The position numbers were made by a program, and so were the translations under genes. Shown in pieces: positions 37,797-47,399 of a stretch of 64,000 nt of DNA; the stretch's first letter is position 1; each line of letters opens with the position of its first letter. Below the pieces are notes generated by a model, which was not told the origin of the DNA, did not search any database, and was given only the letters and a program-made list of their open reading frames with translations. Origin of the DNA: Woeseiaceae bacterium (GTDB taxonomy: Bacteria; Pseudomonadota; Gammaproteobacteria; Steroidobacterales; Woeseiaceae). Where the stretch lies: positions 1 through 64,000 of the forward strand of contig JAHEFF010000005.1 in assembly GCA_024640315.1 (NCBI GenBank), written 5' to 3'.

Positions 37797-37858
37797 TATA
37801 ACAACTTGTGATACAGACCAGCTGCCAGGGGTGGCGCCCTATCATTGTTATCGGTCTG
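37797..37858 (-). promoter_or_regulatory. candidate expression platform between riboswitch and M23 gene
   Basis: Two complementary pairs interleave: ATAACAA (37798-37804) with TTGTTAT (37845-37851), and CAGACC (37814-37819) with GGTCTG (37853-37858). The order is A-B-A'-B', so the pairings are mutually exclusive or form a pseudoknot. A small AGGG/CCCT hairpin lies between. This could be a switching region, but no U-tract terminator is present. Confidence 0.4.
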
Positions 37859-37865
37859 CAATATC

Positions 37866-37965
37866 TACTCACTTCGGTAGCCCCGCTGTCCTAGGACATA
37901 TTGTCCCTTAGATCGGTGGTTTTGCGTCCCCGCCTTTCAGCGGGTATGCCGTTTTCGGATTGCCA
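37866..37965 (-). ncRNA. cyclic-di-GMP-I (GEMM) riboswitch-like aptamer
   Basis: Minus-strand blocks match the GEMM consensus in order: GGCATACC, a CGC-TGAAAG-GCG hairpin with the GAAA loop, GGGACGCAAAACCACC, GATCTAA, a second hairpin GGGAC/GTCCT, then GGACAGCGGGGCTACCGAA. The G of GGCA and the first C of ACCG, which pair with the two ligand guanines in the V. cholerae Vc2 structure, are kept. Departures: A for G at the base of both helices (ACC for GCC, CGA for CGG) and a weak 5' segment. It lies about 115 nt upstream of the M23 gene. A natural variant or a decaying copy are both possible. Confidence 0.72.
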
Positions 37966-38062
37966 ATATGCAAAATAAAGCTGTTTATTACAATATCCAT
38001 GTTTCTGAACCTTGATTTCGGTCACCGGAAGGCAAAAAAAAACGCTAACTCCGTCACAATTT

Positions 38063-38362
38063 ATGTCCGCTACAAAACTTGAAAATCTACTCAAATCGGG
38101 GGCCGGTGGCGGCCTGGAAAAACTAGTCCAGACCGCTCAAAATATGGATTCGCTGACCAGTGCGCTTAAGGACGCCCTGGAATCCGGGATGGCTGACAAG
38201 TTACTTGCCGCCAATGTCCGGGAGAACGGCGAACTGGTCGTCATTTGCAGCTCGTCTGCCTGGGCTTCACGTATCCGCTTCGAATCAGACCCGCTACTCG
38301 CTGCCGCCAGCAAGGCCGGCTTTGAGGCCGCCACCCTCCGCGTCACAGTCACCCAGCAATAA
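38063..38362 (+). CDS. dciA: DciA-type helicase loader (DUF721)
   Basis: A short DUF721 protein of 99 residues from MSATKLENLL. DciA proteins load or interact with the replicative helicase DnaB where DnaC/DnaI are absent. The conserved KH-like part is ADKLLAANVRENGELVVICSSSAWASRIRF with the Trp typical of the domain. It stands alone on the plus strand between M23-secA and lpxC, the position held by this family in many gammaproteobacteria and by secM in enterics. Confidence 0.85.
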   Translation: MSATKLENLLKSGAGGGLEKLVQTAQNMDSLTSALKDALESGMADKLLAANVRENGELVVICSSSAWASRIRFESDPLLAAASKAGFEAATLRVTVTQQ

Positions 38363-38569
38363 TTGCTCTCTGGCACCGGCTACACGCGCCTGGCTTTTCG
38401 CAATCTCAACAAGCAATCGATCAGTAGCTCATCACCCGACAGGCTGCGATCGGCCCAAAAACAGCCGCTCACGCCAACACTTGCTGAAGGTACGCTTTTG
38501 CGGCGTCAAGCAGCCACAGGAAAGCGTTCGTCCGGCAAGCGGGATTCATTGCAACGGAGGCGTCAGGAA

Positions 38570-39478
38570 TCAGGCGTACGCAGGAGTTGCGTAAGAAATC
38601 GGCGCTTTCTTGGGATCGCTGAAAGTAACCTCTTCCCAGGCTGTTTCATCGTTAAGTAACGCGCGCAGCAACTTGTTATTCAAATCATGGCCAGACTTGT
38701 GCGCGGAGAATTCGCCGATAAGACTGTGACCCAGGAGATAGACGTCACCAATCGCATCCAGAATTTTGTGAATGACAAACTCGTTGGCGTAACGGAGCCC
38801 GTCTTCATTGAGGATTCGATAGTCGTCGAGGACGATTGCATTATCCATGCTGCCGCCCAGAGTCAGATTGTTTGCACGCAGCGCTTCAACGTCACGCAGA
38901 AAACAGAACGTCCGCGCCCTGCTGACTTCTTTCAGGAAAGATGTTGAAGAAAAATCGATCGACTCCTGACGGCTGAGCTTGTTAAACACCGGGTGATTGA
39001 ACGAAATTCCAAAATTTACCTTGAAGCCGTTAAACGGGGTCAATTGAGCCCATTTATCATCCTCCTCAACACGAATCTTCTTCTTGATTCGTATAAATTT
39101 CTTCGGCGCGTTTTGTTCTTCGATGCCAGCTGATTGCAGCAGGAACACAAATGGCCCGGCGCTACCATCCATGATCGGCACTTCAGGCGCCGACAGGTCA
39201 ACATGGAGATTATCGATGCCGAGACCTGCCAGTGCAGACATCAGGTGTTCGACGGTAGCCACTTTCACGCCGTCACGAATGAGCGTCGTGCCGAGCATCG
39301 TTTCACCGACGAGCCGCGCATCGGCCTTGATATCAACCGGCTCGTCCAGATCTACGCGACGAAAAGTGATGCCCGCATTTGCCGCCGCCGGGCGAAGGGT
39401 CATATACACCTTCTCGCCAGTATGGAGTCCCACGCCGGTAGCACGGATAGCAGTTTTCAAAGTTCGCTGTCGAAGCAT
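38570..39478 (-). CDS. lpxC: UDP-3-O-acyl-GlcNAc deacetylase LpxC
   Basis: Committed, zinc-dependent step of lipid A synthesis, 302 residues (E. coli 305). Zinc and catalytic residues are visible: TVEHLMSAL (Glu78, His79), [19 protein letters not shown] (His238, Asp242 and His265 region). The hydrophobic end ATPAYA resembles the FtsH degron of E. coli LpxC (LAVLA). Last gene of the dcw region, separated from ftsZ by about 220 bp with a terminator, so it probably has its own promoter. Confidence 0.99.
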   Translation of the reverse strand: MLRQRTLKTAIRATGVGLHTGEKVYMTLRPAAANAGITFRRVDLDEPVDIKADARLVGETMLGTTLIRDGVKVATVEHLMSALAGLGIDNLHVDLSAPEVPIMDGSAGPFVFLLQSAGIEEQNAPKKFIRIKKKIRVEEDDKWAQLTPFNGFKVNFGISFNHPVFNKLSRQESIDFSSTSFLKEVSRARTFCFLRDVEALRANNLTLGGSMDNAIVLDDYRILNEDGLRYANEFVIHKILDAIGDVYLLGHSLIGEFSAHKSGHDLNNKLLRALLNDETAWEEVTFSDPKKAPISYATPAYA

Positions 39479-39589
39479 ATTCAGGAAACCGCAATTAGAT
39501 TCAATGGCTTATCGCCGCTGACCGGATGAATAACGCGGAAGCCTATCACAATGGCGAATTACTCACCAAGCATGCGAAGGCCCCAAAAA

Positions 39590-39626
39590 GGGTCGGATAA
39601 GCAGAGCTTGCCTGGCTTATCCGACC
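39590..39626 (-). terminator. intrinsic terminator after ftsZ
   Basis: Perfect 13-bp stem GGGTCGGATAAGC/GCTTATCCGACCC with an 11-nt loop, followed on the minus strand by TTTTTGGGG. About 70 bp after the ftsZ stop. It marks the end of the long dcw transcript. Confidence 0.88.
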
Positions 39627-39695
39627 CGAGCGGAGACAGATGGCGTCATTTGCTGACCACGACGAGTGAGTAAGCCGCAGTCCGCACGCCATCAG

Positions 39696-40841
39696 TCAGT
39701 CTGCCTGGCGCCGCAGGAACGCCGGGATATCCAGCAACTCTTCCTGAAGGCCACTATCCTCCAACCCATCACCCACCGCACGCTTCCTTTGCACCGTCGG
39801 CTTGTCCAGGTTCTGGTAGTTCGGCTGGGAAACCGCTTCAGTCTGCCGCTTGACCACCCGCATCGGTGAACCGGCCTGCGCCGCATGCTGGCCCAGCCCC
39901 GTCGCGACGACAGTTACCCTGATCCGATCGCCCATGTCCGGATCGATCACAGTACCAACGACCACCGTTGCCTCGTCAGAAGCAAACTCCTTCACTGTGT
40001 TGCCAACTTCCTGGAACTCGCCGATTGAGAGATCCATGCCAGCCGTCACGTTGACCAGTATGCCGTTAGCGCCAGCCAGGTTGATGTCTTCGAGAAGCGG
40101 ACTCGAAACGGCTGCCTCAGCCGCTTCACGCGCCCGGTCTTCTCCCGATGAGGTTCCCGAACCCATCATTGCCATGCCCATTTCCGCCATAACAGTACGG
40201 ACGTCAGCAAAGTCGACATTGATCAGGCCGGGTCGGGTGATCAGCTCTGCGATCCCCTGAACTGCACCCTGCAATACCTCGTTGGCAGCACGGAACGCAT
40301 CCAGGAGCGTCGTCTCACCGCCAAGGACGGTCAGCAGCTTTTCGTTGGGTATTGTGATCAACGAATCAACGTACTTGCCGAGTTCGCCAATACCATAATC
40401 GGCGATTGCCTGGCGTTTGACACCTTCCATCTCAAAGGGCTTGGTAACGACAGCGACTGTCAGGATGCCAAGTTCCTTGGCAACCTGGGCAACAATCGGT
40501 GTTGCGCCTGTGCCCGTGCCACCGCCCATTCCTGCGGTGATAAACAGCATGTCAGCGCCCTCAATGACCTCGTGAATCCGGTCACGATCCTCCATGGCCG
40601 CCTGCCGGCCGATATCCGGGTCGGCACCGGCGCCGAGACCCTTGGTTATGTTGCAGCCGATTTGCAGCGCCGTCCTGACACGAGCACTGTTCAGTGCCTG
40701 CGCATCCGTATTGGCGCAAATAAAATCGACCCCCTCGATTCCCGAATTCACCATATGGGCGACGGCGTTACCGCCGCCTCCGCCAACACCTATCACTTTT
40801 ATGACGGCGCTCTGGCTATGCGCATCCATTAACTCAAACAT
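39696..40841 (-). CDS. ftsZ: cell division GTPase FtsZ
   Basis: Tubulin-like protein that forms the Z ring. The start [10 protein letters not shown] has AGCGGAGG 5-6 nt upstream and gives 381 residues; an upstream in-frame codon adds 13 residues. GTP-binding GGGGGNAV (about 20) and the tubulin signature GGGTGTG (about 105) are present, followed by a linker and the C-terminal peptide DIPAFLRRQ that binds FtsA, ZipA and ZapD. It follows ftsA by 77 bp. Confidence 0.99.
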   Translation of the reverse strand: MFELMDAHSQSAVIKVIGVGGGGGNAVAHMVNSGIEGVDFICANTDAQALNSARVRTALQIGCNITKGLGAGADPDIGRQAAMEDRDRIHEVIEGADMLFITAGMGGGTGTGATPIVAQVAKELGILTVAVVTKPFEMEGVKRQAIADYGIGELGKYVDSLITIPNEKLLTVLGGETTLLDAFRAANEVLQGAVQGIAELITRPGLINVDFADVRTVMAEMGMAMMGSGTSSGEDRAREAAEAAVSSPLLEDINLAGANGILVNVTAGMDLSIGEFQEVGNTVKEFASDEATVVVGTVIDPDMGDRIRVTVVATGLGQHAAQAGSPMRVVKRQTEAVSQPNYQNLDKPTVQRKRAVGDGLEDSGLQEELLDIPAFLRRQAD

Positions 40842-40918
40842 GTGTACCTCCGCTCTTTGTACATTGATTTTCAAACCCACTCGTTAAAAAAAGCTTCGTA
40901 TTTTTTGAAGCGTCCCAC

Positions 40919-42157
40919 TTAAAACTGTCCCTGGAACCAGGATTTCATCCGGTTCCACATGTCACCAATGCTGCCGCCAACCGGCCTTGCCCGCTGTCCG
41001 AGGCGGACGACGTTCTCGTAGCCGTATAGGAGCAGGCCGACGCCGGTTGCATGAATCGGGTTACGTACGACCTCCAGGAGGCCATCGACATACTGTGGTG
41101 AGCCAAGCCTTACCGGCATGTGGAATACCTCTTCCGCGAGTTCCACGGCTCCCTCCATTTTTGCGCTGCCGCCGGTAATTACGACGCCTGCCGCAATCAG
41201 TTCCTCGAACCCGCTGCGACGCAGCTCGTCGCGAACAAGACCAAACAGTTCTTCAAATCGGGGCTCGACGATTTCCGCAAGCGTCTGCCTCGCAAGGCGG
41301 CGCGGCGGGCGATCACCTACGCTTGGAACCTCGATCGTTTCATCCGGATTAGCGAGCTGCGACAGAGCGCAGGCATATTTGATCTTGATTTCTTCGGCGT
41401 ACTGCAGCGGCGTTCGCATCGATACTGCGATGTCGTTGGTGACCTGGTCACCGGCAATCGGGATCACTGCCGTATGCTGAATCGCGCCGCCAAGAAAAAC
41501 GGCGAGATCCGTCGTGCCACCACCAATGTCTACGATGCAGGCTCCGAGTTCCTTTTCGTCTTCTGTCAGTACAGAATAACTTGACGCCAGTTGCTCGAGC
41601 ACAATGTCGTCGACCTCCAGTCCGCAACGCTGCACGCATTTGACGATGTTCTGTGCAGCACTGACGGCGCCTGTGACCATATGAACTTTCGCCTCAAGAC
41701 GAACACCCGACATGCCGATCGGATCGCGAATGCCTTCCTGGCTGTCGATCAGAAACTCCTGAGGCAGGATGTGCAAAATTTTCTGATCTGCCGGTATGGC
41801 GACCGCGCCTGCGGCGTCGATTACCCGATCAACATCACCGTCGCTGACTTCTTTGTCCCGTATGGCAACGATGCCATGCGAATTCAGGCTGCGAACGTGG
41901 CTGCCCGCTATACCAGCGTAAACGGAATGAATATCACAACCGGCCATCAACTCGGCTTCTTCCACGGCCCGCTGAATCGAATGCACCGTCGACTCGATAT
42001 TGACGACTACGCCTTTCTTCAGGCCGCGCGATGGATGCGAACCGATACCCACAACTTCGATCGTGCCGTCTTCACTGACTTCGCCAACGATCGCCACCAC
42101 TTTCGATGTGCCGATGTCGAGCCCGACAATCAGATTCTTGTCGTTCTTCTTATTCAA
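40919..42157 (-). CDS. ftsA: cell division protein FtsA
   Basis: Actin-like protein that tethers FtsZ to the membrane, 412 residues. ATPase motifs VGLDIGTSKVVAIVGE (about 11-27) and ACIVDIGGGTTDLAVF (about 205), with the 1C subdomain inserted between about 85 and 165. The C-terminal amphipathic helix MWNRMKSWFQGQF is the membrane-targeting sequence. Its start overlaps the ftsQ stop by 4 bp. Confidence 0.99.
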   Translation of the reverse strand: MNKKNDKNLIVGLDIGTSKVVAIVGEVSEDGTIEVVGIGSHPSRGLKKGVVVNIESTVHSIQRAVEEAELMAGCDIHSVYAGIAGSHVRSLNSHGIVAIRDKEVSDGDVDRVIDAAGAVAIPADQKILHILPQEFLIDSQEGIRDPIGMSGVRLEAKVHMVTGAVSAAQNIVKCVQRCGLEVDDIVLEQLASSYSVLTEDEKELGACIVDIGGGTTDLAVFLGGAIQHTAVIPIAGDQVTNDIAVSMRTPLQYAEEIKIKYACALSQLANPDETIEVPSVGDRPPRRLARQTLAEIVEPRFEELFGLVRDELRRSGFEELIAAGVVITGGSAKMEGAVELAEEVFHMPVRLGSPQYVDGLLEVVRNPIHATGVGLLLYGYENVVRLGQRARPVGGSIGDMWNRMKSWFQGQF

Positions 42158-42963
42158 TTACTCAACCCCGCGACCATGCCGCCTGCGTTTTTCCCGGATT
42201 CGCTGACCGGGGATCGCGTCCCGTTTTTCCAGCCAATGGTGAAGCCGTTGCTGTAGCGCATATCAACGAACTCGATTTCACCGTCACGACTGGCGATGAA
42301 ATTCGCTGCAACATCGAGAAACAACTGAGCCCTGGCATCGACATCCTTGCGGCCCAGTCGAATATCAATGCCGTTACTTAACTTCAGATCCCAGGCGCCA
42401 CGTGCGTCCAGTTTCACTTCGCGAAGATCGAGGCCACTGGGAATCAGCTTGTCCCTCATGTTCAGGTAGCGCTTCGCGACGACTGACGACTGCCCTTCGG
42501 GTCCGTCCAGCCGCGGCAGTTCGGCAGGCATATGGCGAGCGCTAAGGACGAACAGGTCGCCGCGCGTGTTCAGGAGTCCACTTTCGCCCCAGATCGCAGC
42601 CGGAATCTGTTCGGTTACGGATATCTCGAGCGTACCCGGCCAGCGCCGCGCCACGTTGGCCTCATCGATCCACGGCAATGCAACTATTCGATCCTGAATT
42701 GCGCCCAGGTTCACGCTAAAGAATCCGTCTCCCAATTCGTCACTGATCGACTCCTCGATTTGCAGCGCAGTAACACGTTGAAACGGACCTTCAATCATGA
42801 TCGATGCGATTGGCTGGTCGAGTAATTGCGCACTAAACCTGTAACTCAGCGTGACTACCGCCAATGCGAAAACAAATACCGATATCCCACGCACGGGCAA
42901 TGCCGGCATCCGGAACTGACGCTTCGCTGTCGGTTTGCGACGCCTGGCCTGTTTACGCGTCAT
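42154..42963 (-). CDS. ftsQ: cell division protein FtsQ
   Basis: Bitopic divisome protein, 269 residues. A basic cytoplasmic tail (RKQARRRKPTAKRQF), one membrane helix (about 28-46), the POTRA domain (IEGPFQRVTALQIEESI, about 58-125) and the beta domain (RLDGPEGQS to GRKDVDARAQLFLDV). Its start overlaps the ddl stop by 11 bp. Binds FtsB/FtsL in the periplasm. Confidence 0.96.
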   Translation of the reverse strand: MTRKQARRRKPTAKRQFRMPALPVRGISVFVFALAVVTLSYRFSAQLLDQPIASIMIEGPFQRVTALQIEESISDELGDGFFSVNLGAIQDRIVALPWIDEANVARRWPGTLEISVTEQIPAAIWGESGLLNTRGDLFVLSARHMPAELPRLDGPEGQSSVVAKRYLNMRDKLIPSGLDLREVKLDARGAWDLKLSNGIDIRLGRKDVDARAQLFLDVAANFIASRDGEIEFVDMRYSNGFTIGWKNGTRSPVSESGKNAGGMVAGLSN

Positions 42964-43948
42964 TGGCGGCCACCCCTACACTGTCGCTTGCAGTTTCTTC
43001 TGTGATGCTCGTTTCCAGAACACGCCAGCAAAGCTCGGCAAAATCAATCCCAGCCACTTTCGCTGCCATGGGCACCAGGCTATGACTGGTCATTCCGGGA
43101 ACAGTATTGACTTCGAGGACCTGCGGCACGCCGTCACTGCCAGTCATGAAATCGACCCGCCCCCAGCCCGTGCAACCGAGCGCCGCAAACGCAGCGACAG
43201 CCATGTCGTGAAAACGGCGTTCCAGCTCATCATCGTCTGTTCCCGGGCAGTGGTAACGGGTGTTGTCGGATTCGTATTTCGCGCGGTAGTCGTAGAACAC
43301 TCGCGGCGTTTCAATGCGGATACTGGATAGCGCCTGTCCCTGCAGAACGGCAACCGTCGATTCCGTACCCACGATGCAGCGCTCCGCCAGTGCTGGCGCA
43401 CCGAAACTCAACGCAAGACTGACGGCCGCAGGCAACTCGTCCGAATCGAAGACCTTGCTCATTCCGACGCTGGAGCCCTGTCCCGCAGGCTTTATCACAA
43501 GCGGAAAGCCGAGTTCGTCTGCTGCCACCCTCGCGTCACCACTGGAATTGATGACGACGTAGTCGGGCGTATCGATGCCTGCAGCGCTGAAGACCTTCTT
43601 GCTAAGCACCTTGTCCATCGCCAACGCCGAGGCCATGATCCCGCTACCCGTGTAAGGCGTGTCGAGCCATTGCAGGGCACCCTGTAGCGCCCCGTCTTCG
43701 CCACCAGGACCATGGAGCGCGATCCAAACGCGATCGAAGCCGGCCCCGGCGAACTCAATAAGATTATTCTTCGCGGGATCCCAACCGTGCGCATCGATTC
43801 CGCGCGATTTCAGTGCACCCAATACAGCCTTACCCGAATCGAGCGAAACTTCGCGCTCGCTGGAGTCGCCGCCGTACATGACAGCAACCCGACCAAAATC
43901 ACTGGCGTCACTAATCATGATGCGTTTATCGTTTATCGGCTTGATCAC
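42953..43948 (-). CDS. ddl: D-alanine--D-alanine ligase
   Basis: Makes the D-Ala-D-Ala dipeptide that MurF adds to UDP-MurNAc-tripeptide. 331 residues, DdlB type by context. N-terminal GGDSSEREVSLDSG (about 26-39), ATP-grasp core with FPLVIKPAGQGSSVGMSKV (about 148) and GRVDFMTGSDGVPQVLEVNTVPGMT (about 270-295). The Tyr/Ser pattern fits D-Ala at the second site rather than D-Lac. The first Met or Met11 could be the start; the first overlaps the murB stop. Confidence 0.98.
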   Translation of the reverse strand: MIKPINDKRIMISDASDFGRVAVMYGGDSSEREVSLDSGKAVLGALKSRGIDAHGWDPAKNNLIEFAGAGFDRVWIALHGPGGEDGALQGALQWLDTPYTGSGIMASALAMDKVLSKKVFSAAGIDTPDYVVINSSGDARVAADELGFPLVIKPAGQGSSVGMSKVFDSDELPAAVSLALSFGAPALAERCIVGTESTVAVLQGQALSSIRIETPRVFYDYRAKYESDNTRYHCPGTDDDELERRFHDMAVAAFAALGCTGWGRVDFMTGSDGVPQVLEVNTVPGMTSHSLVPMAAKVAGIDFAELCWRVLETSITEETASDSVGVAANDA

Positions 43949-44847
43949 GAGGATTCCTCCTCGCCGACGATGCGGACCTCTGGTATCAACTCAATGCCGG
44001 TCGTATCCGCGACAGTCTGTTGCACATGCATGATCAGATTTTCGACATCGAGCGCTGTCGCATCGCCTCGATTGATGATGAAGTTGGCGTGTTTCTCGGA
44101 CACCTCGGCATCGCCGATTCGGCACCCTTTTAATCCCGATGCCTCGATGAGCCTCGCCGCGTAATCGCCGGGCGGGTTACGAAATACCGATCCACAGCTA
44201 GGCAGCCCAAGCGGTTGTGTATCTTTGCGGCGCGCAAGCATCTCTTTCAACGTTTCCATACTCGCATCAGCGTCCGCGTCGAATTCGAGTTCCGCCTCTA
44301 CGAACCATTCTCCGGCAGGACCAGTCACAGTTCGATAAGCGATCTGGTAGTCATTTGGGATTCGCGTGTGTAATTCTCCATGCCGGTCGATCGTTCGCAC
44401 CACGCGGACGCGTTCCCAGGTCTCGCTGCCATGGGCGCCGGCATTCATCGCAAGCGCACCGCCGACAAGCCCCGGAATACCTGCGAAAAACTCCGACGGA
44501 CCGAATCCCCAACGAATGCACTGGCGCGCCAATTGCGTACAAGGCACGCTCGCCCCAACACGAACCCGACGCTCTCCGGTTTTTTCAAGATCCGTGAATA
44601 GTCCGGATGCAGCGATGACCACGCCGCGCAAACCGCCGTCGCGCACCAGCAAATTGCTGCCAAGCCCAAACCAGAACACCGGCACGTCGGCGTCCAGGTT
44701 TTTCAGAAACTCTGACAGGTCATCCAGGCTCGCCGGCTTGAAGAACAAATCAGCAGGTCCGCCAACCCGCCATGACGTGTGTCGGCTCATTGGCTCGTGC
44801 TTAAGCACTTCGCCAACTGTCGCTGGTGCCTGAAAAGCTGCCATCAT
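43945..44847 (-). CDS. murB: UDP-N-acetylenolpyruvoylglucosamine reductase MurB
   Basis: Flavoenzyme reducing UDP-GlcNAc-enolpyruvate to UDP-MurNAc, 300 residues. It is type II in layout (short form): [16 protein letters not shown] at the N-terminus, FAD-binding [18 protein letters not shown] and [20 protein letters not shown], and the active Ser in [10 protein letters not shown] (about 228). Unlike E. coli, it is within the dcw cluster between murC and ddl. Overlaps both by 4 bp. Confidence 0.97.
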   Translation of the reverse strand: MMAAFQAPATVGEVLKHEPMSRHTSWRVGGPADLFFKPASLDDLSEFLKNLDADVPVFWFGLGSNLLVRDGGLRGVVIAASGLFTDLEKTGERRVRVGASVPCTQLARQCIRWGFGPSEFFAGIPGLVGGALAMNAGAHGSETWERVRVVRTIDRHGELHTRIPNDYQIAYRTVTGPAGEWFVEAELEFDADADASMETLKEMLARRKDTQPLGLPSCGSVFRNPPGDYAARLIEASGLKGCRIGDAEVSEKHANFIINRGDATALDVENLIMHVQQTVADTTGIELIPEVRIVGEEESS

Positions 44848-46268
44848 TTCTGCACCTTCAGCTGCGGACCGCAGGCCAGCAGATCCGGCAAACCGGCCGC
44901 GTAGGCACCTATGTCGCCGGCACCCATCGTGAGCACCAGATCTCCCTCGGTCAACAGGTCTTCCAGGACTGCAGCAAGATCGTCCAGCGCTTTAACAAAG
45001 ACTGGCTCGACCCCCGCGCGACTACGAACGGCTCGGGCAATCGCACGGCCGTCTGCGCCGGCGATCGGATCTTCACCAGCCGCGAATACTTCAAGCACGA
45101 CCAGCACATCAGCGTCGCCTAAAACTGACGCGAAATCGTCGAGCAAGTCGCGCGTTCGTGTAAACCGGTGGGGCTGGAAAACAAGTACAACGCGCTTTCC
45201 AGGCCAACCTGAGCGAGCTGCCGCGAGTGTTGCTGCGATTTCGGTCGGGTGATGACCGTAATCGTCGACCAGCATGACCTTGCCTTTCTTCGTGCGAACC
45301 TCTCCCAGGCTCTGGAAGCGCCGGTCGATTCCCTCGAAATTTTGGAGCGCCGCGACAACGGCCTGGTCGCTGATCTGCAATTCACTCGCGACGGCGATTG
45401 TCGCCAGCGCATTCCTGACGTTATGCATGCCAGGCAAGCGGAGGTTGATATGCAATGATTCATCACGGTCGGCACGAACAACGTCGAACGATGCCGTTCC
45501 GCTGTCAAACTCAATATTCTCGGCCCGAACATCGGCTTCCTGGTCGATGCCATACGTAATGATAGAGCGCCCGACTTGCCCAAGGATCTCTCGTACACCG
45601 GCATCATCGGCACAAAGTATGGCAAGACCATAGAACGGCAGATTATGAAGGAACTTTATAAAGCCGCTGCGCAATTTTTCGATGTCGCCTTCGTAAGTCG
45701 ACATGTGATCAGCATCAATGTTGGTCACAATGGACAACATCGGCTTCAAATGCACAAATGATGCGTCGCTTTCGTCGGCCTCGGCGACCAGGTAGTCGCC
45801 CTGTCCGAGTCGCGCGTTAGCGTCGGCGCTTTTAAGGCGTCCCCCGATTACGAAGGTTGGATCGAGGCCGCCCTCTGCCAGGACACTGGCAACAAGACTG
45901 GTTGTCGTCGTTTTTCCGTGTGTTCCTGCAACTGCAATGGAGTAACGGAAACGCATCAACTCGGCGAGCATCTCTGCGCGCGGCACAACAGGCAGCAGCG
46001 CCTCGCGAGCAGCGGCTACTTCCGGATTTGTTTCGTCAACAGCGCTCGACACGACGACCGCGTCAGCATCCTTCACGTTTGCTGCGTCGTGGCCGATGAA
46101 TACCGTCGCGCCCAGGCTCTCCAGTCTTTTTACGGACTTGTTCTTCTTCAGATCCGAACCCTGCACCTGGTAGCCCAGGCTCAACATAACCTCTGCGATG
46201 CCCGACATGCCGGACCCGCCAATCCCGATAAAGTGAACGTGATTTATACGGCGCATGCGTTTAATCAC
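44844..46268 (-). CDS. murC: UDP-N-acetylmuramate--L-alanine ligase MurC
   Basis: Adds L-Ala to UDP-MurNAc, 474 residues. N-terminal UDP-binding [17 protein letters not shown] (about 12-28), central ATP-binding [17 protein letters not shown] (about 113-129), and [16 protein letters not shown] in the C-terminal domain. The first of the four Mur ligases in the cluster by pathway. Overlaps murG and murB by 4 bp. Confidence 0.99.
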   Translation of the reverse strand: MIKRMRRINHVHFIGIGGSGMSGIAEVMLSLGYQVQGSDLKKNKSVKRLESLGATVFIGHDAANVKDADAVVVSSAVDETNPEVAAAREALLPVVPRAEMLAELMRFRYSIAVAGTHGKTTTTSLVASVLAEGGLDPTFVIGGRLKSADANARLGQGDYLVAEADESDASFVHLKPMLSIVTNIDADHMSTYEGDIEKLRSGFIKFLHNLPFYGLAILCADDAGVREILGQVGRSIITYGIDQEADVRAENIEFDSGTASFDVVRADRDESLHINLRLPGMHNVRNALATIAVASELQISDQAVVAALQNFEGIDRRFQSLGEVRTKKGKVMLVDDYGHHPTEIAATLAAARSGWPGKRVVLVFQPHRFTRTRDLLDDFASVLGDADVLVVLEVFAAGEDPIAGADGRAIARAVRSRAGVEPVFVKALDDLAAVLEDLLTEGDLVLTMGAGDIGAYAAGLPDLLACGPQLKVQK

Positions 46269-47353
46269 GTCGCCACCCCCGCCGCTTCGAGGCAGACGTC
46301 GGTGATTCGCACGAGAGCGCCCGGATTGGCTAACGCGCGCGCCTTGCGCGCACGCTCGAGCAACCCTTCCCTGCTTGCCAGCCAGTTTCGGAGCAGATCC
46401 GCGAGTTTCTCGTCGCTCATATCACGCTGTTGCATGATCTCTGCTGCCCCGGCATCGGCCATCGGGCGCGCGTTGGCAGTCTGGTGATCATCGACCGCAG
46501 CAGGAAATGGGATAAAGATAGCTGGCAGACCGGCCGCCGATAGTTCGGCGACCGTGAGCGCGCCAGCTCTGCAAATCACAAGATCGGCCCAGGCGTATGC
46601 CTCAGCCATATCTTCAATAAAGGGAATTAGCTCAACATCGAGGCCATGGGCTGCATAGGCGGCATTCGCATCATCTAAAGTGCGTTCTCCCGTTTGATGC
46701 CGCACGACCGGGCGAACGTCCGCCGGTAACAACGACAAGGCTGCGGGAACAACCTGGTTCAGCGCCAGCGCGCCCTGACTCCCTCCGAGAATCAACAGCC
46801 GCACGGGACCCTGTCGCCCGGAGAGACGGGTGTCAGGATCGTCAATTGCAGCAATTTCGGCACGAACCGGGTTGCCTACGGTTTCGGCCACGCGTCCGGA
46901 ATTAAAACTGCCCGGGAAGGCCTGCAGCACAACCCGGGCAAGACGCGCCAGAAGACGATTCGTTAGACCAGCAACAGCATTTTGTTCATGTATAACCAGT
47001 GGCCGCCGGGTCAGCCAGGCGGCAAGACCGCCAGGGCCACTGACGAAACCACCCATACCAAGAACGGCGGCAGGTTTATGTTTCCACATCACGACGAGCG
47101 ACTGCCAAAGTGCGTAGAAAAGGCGAACAGGTGCGAGTAGCAGGGCAAACGCGCTTTTCCCGCGCAGCCCGCTGACGGAAACCCACTCGATAGGAATACC
47201 CGCCGCAGGTATCACGCGAGACTCGAGGCCGCGGTGCGTACCGAGCCAGACGACTTCGCGCGACTGCTGCTGCAAAGCGCGGGCGACAGCAAGTGCAGGA
47301 TAGACATGACCACCCGTGCCGCCCGCCATAATCAGAATCGGTCGGGAACTCAT
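46265..47353 (-). CDS. murG: lipid II synthase MurG
   Basis: Transfers GlcNAc from UDP-GlcNAc to lipid I on the inner face of the membrane. The start at [21 protein letters not shown] gives 362 residues; an in-frame start 37 codons earlier lies in the ftsW end and lacks family support. G-loops MAGGTGGH (about 10) and [12 protein letters not shown] (about 190) and the UDP-GlcNAc region [24 protein letters not shown] (about 260) are seen. Peripheral membrane enzyme of the GT28 family. Confidence 0.98.
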   Translation of the reverse strand: MSSRPILIMAGGTGGHVYPALAVARALQQQSREVVWLGTHRGLESRVIPAAGIPIEWVSVSGLRGKSAFALLLAPVRLFYALWQSLVVMWKHKPAAVLGMGGFVSGPGGLAAWLTRRPLVIHEQNAVAGLTNRLLARLARVVLQAFPGSFNSGRVAETVGNPVRAEIAAIDDPDTRLSGRQGPVRLLILGGSQGALALNQVVPAALSLLPADVRPVVRHQTGERTLDDANAAYAAHGLDVELIPFIEDMAEAYAWADLVICRAGALTVAELSAAGLPAIFIPFPAAVDDHQTANARPMADAGAAEIMQQRDMSDEKLADLLRNWLASREGLLERARKARALANPGALVRITDVCLEAAGVAT

Positions 47354-47399
47354 CGGCCACCACCTTGACGGCATGCTGCAGCAGGACAGGCACAAACAC

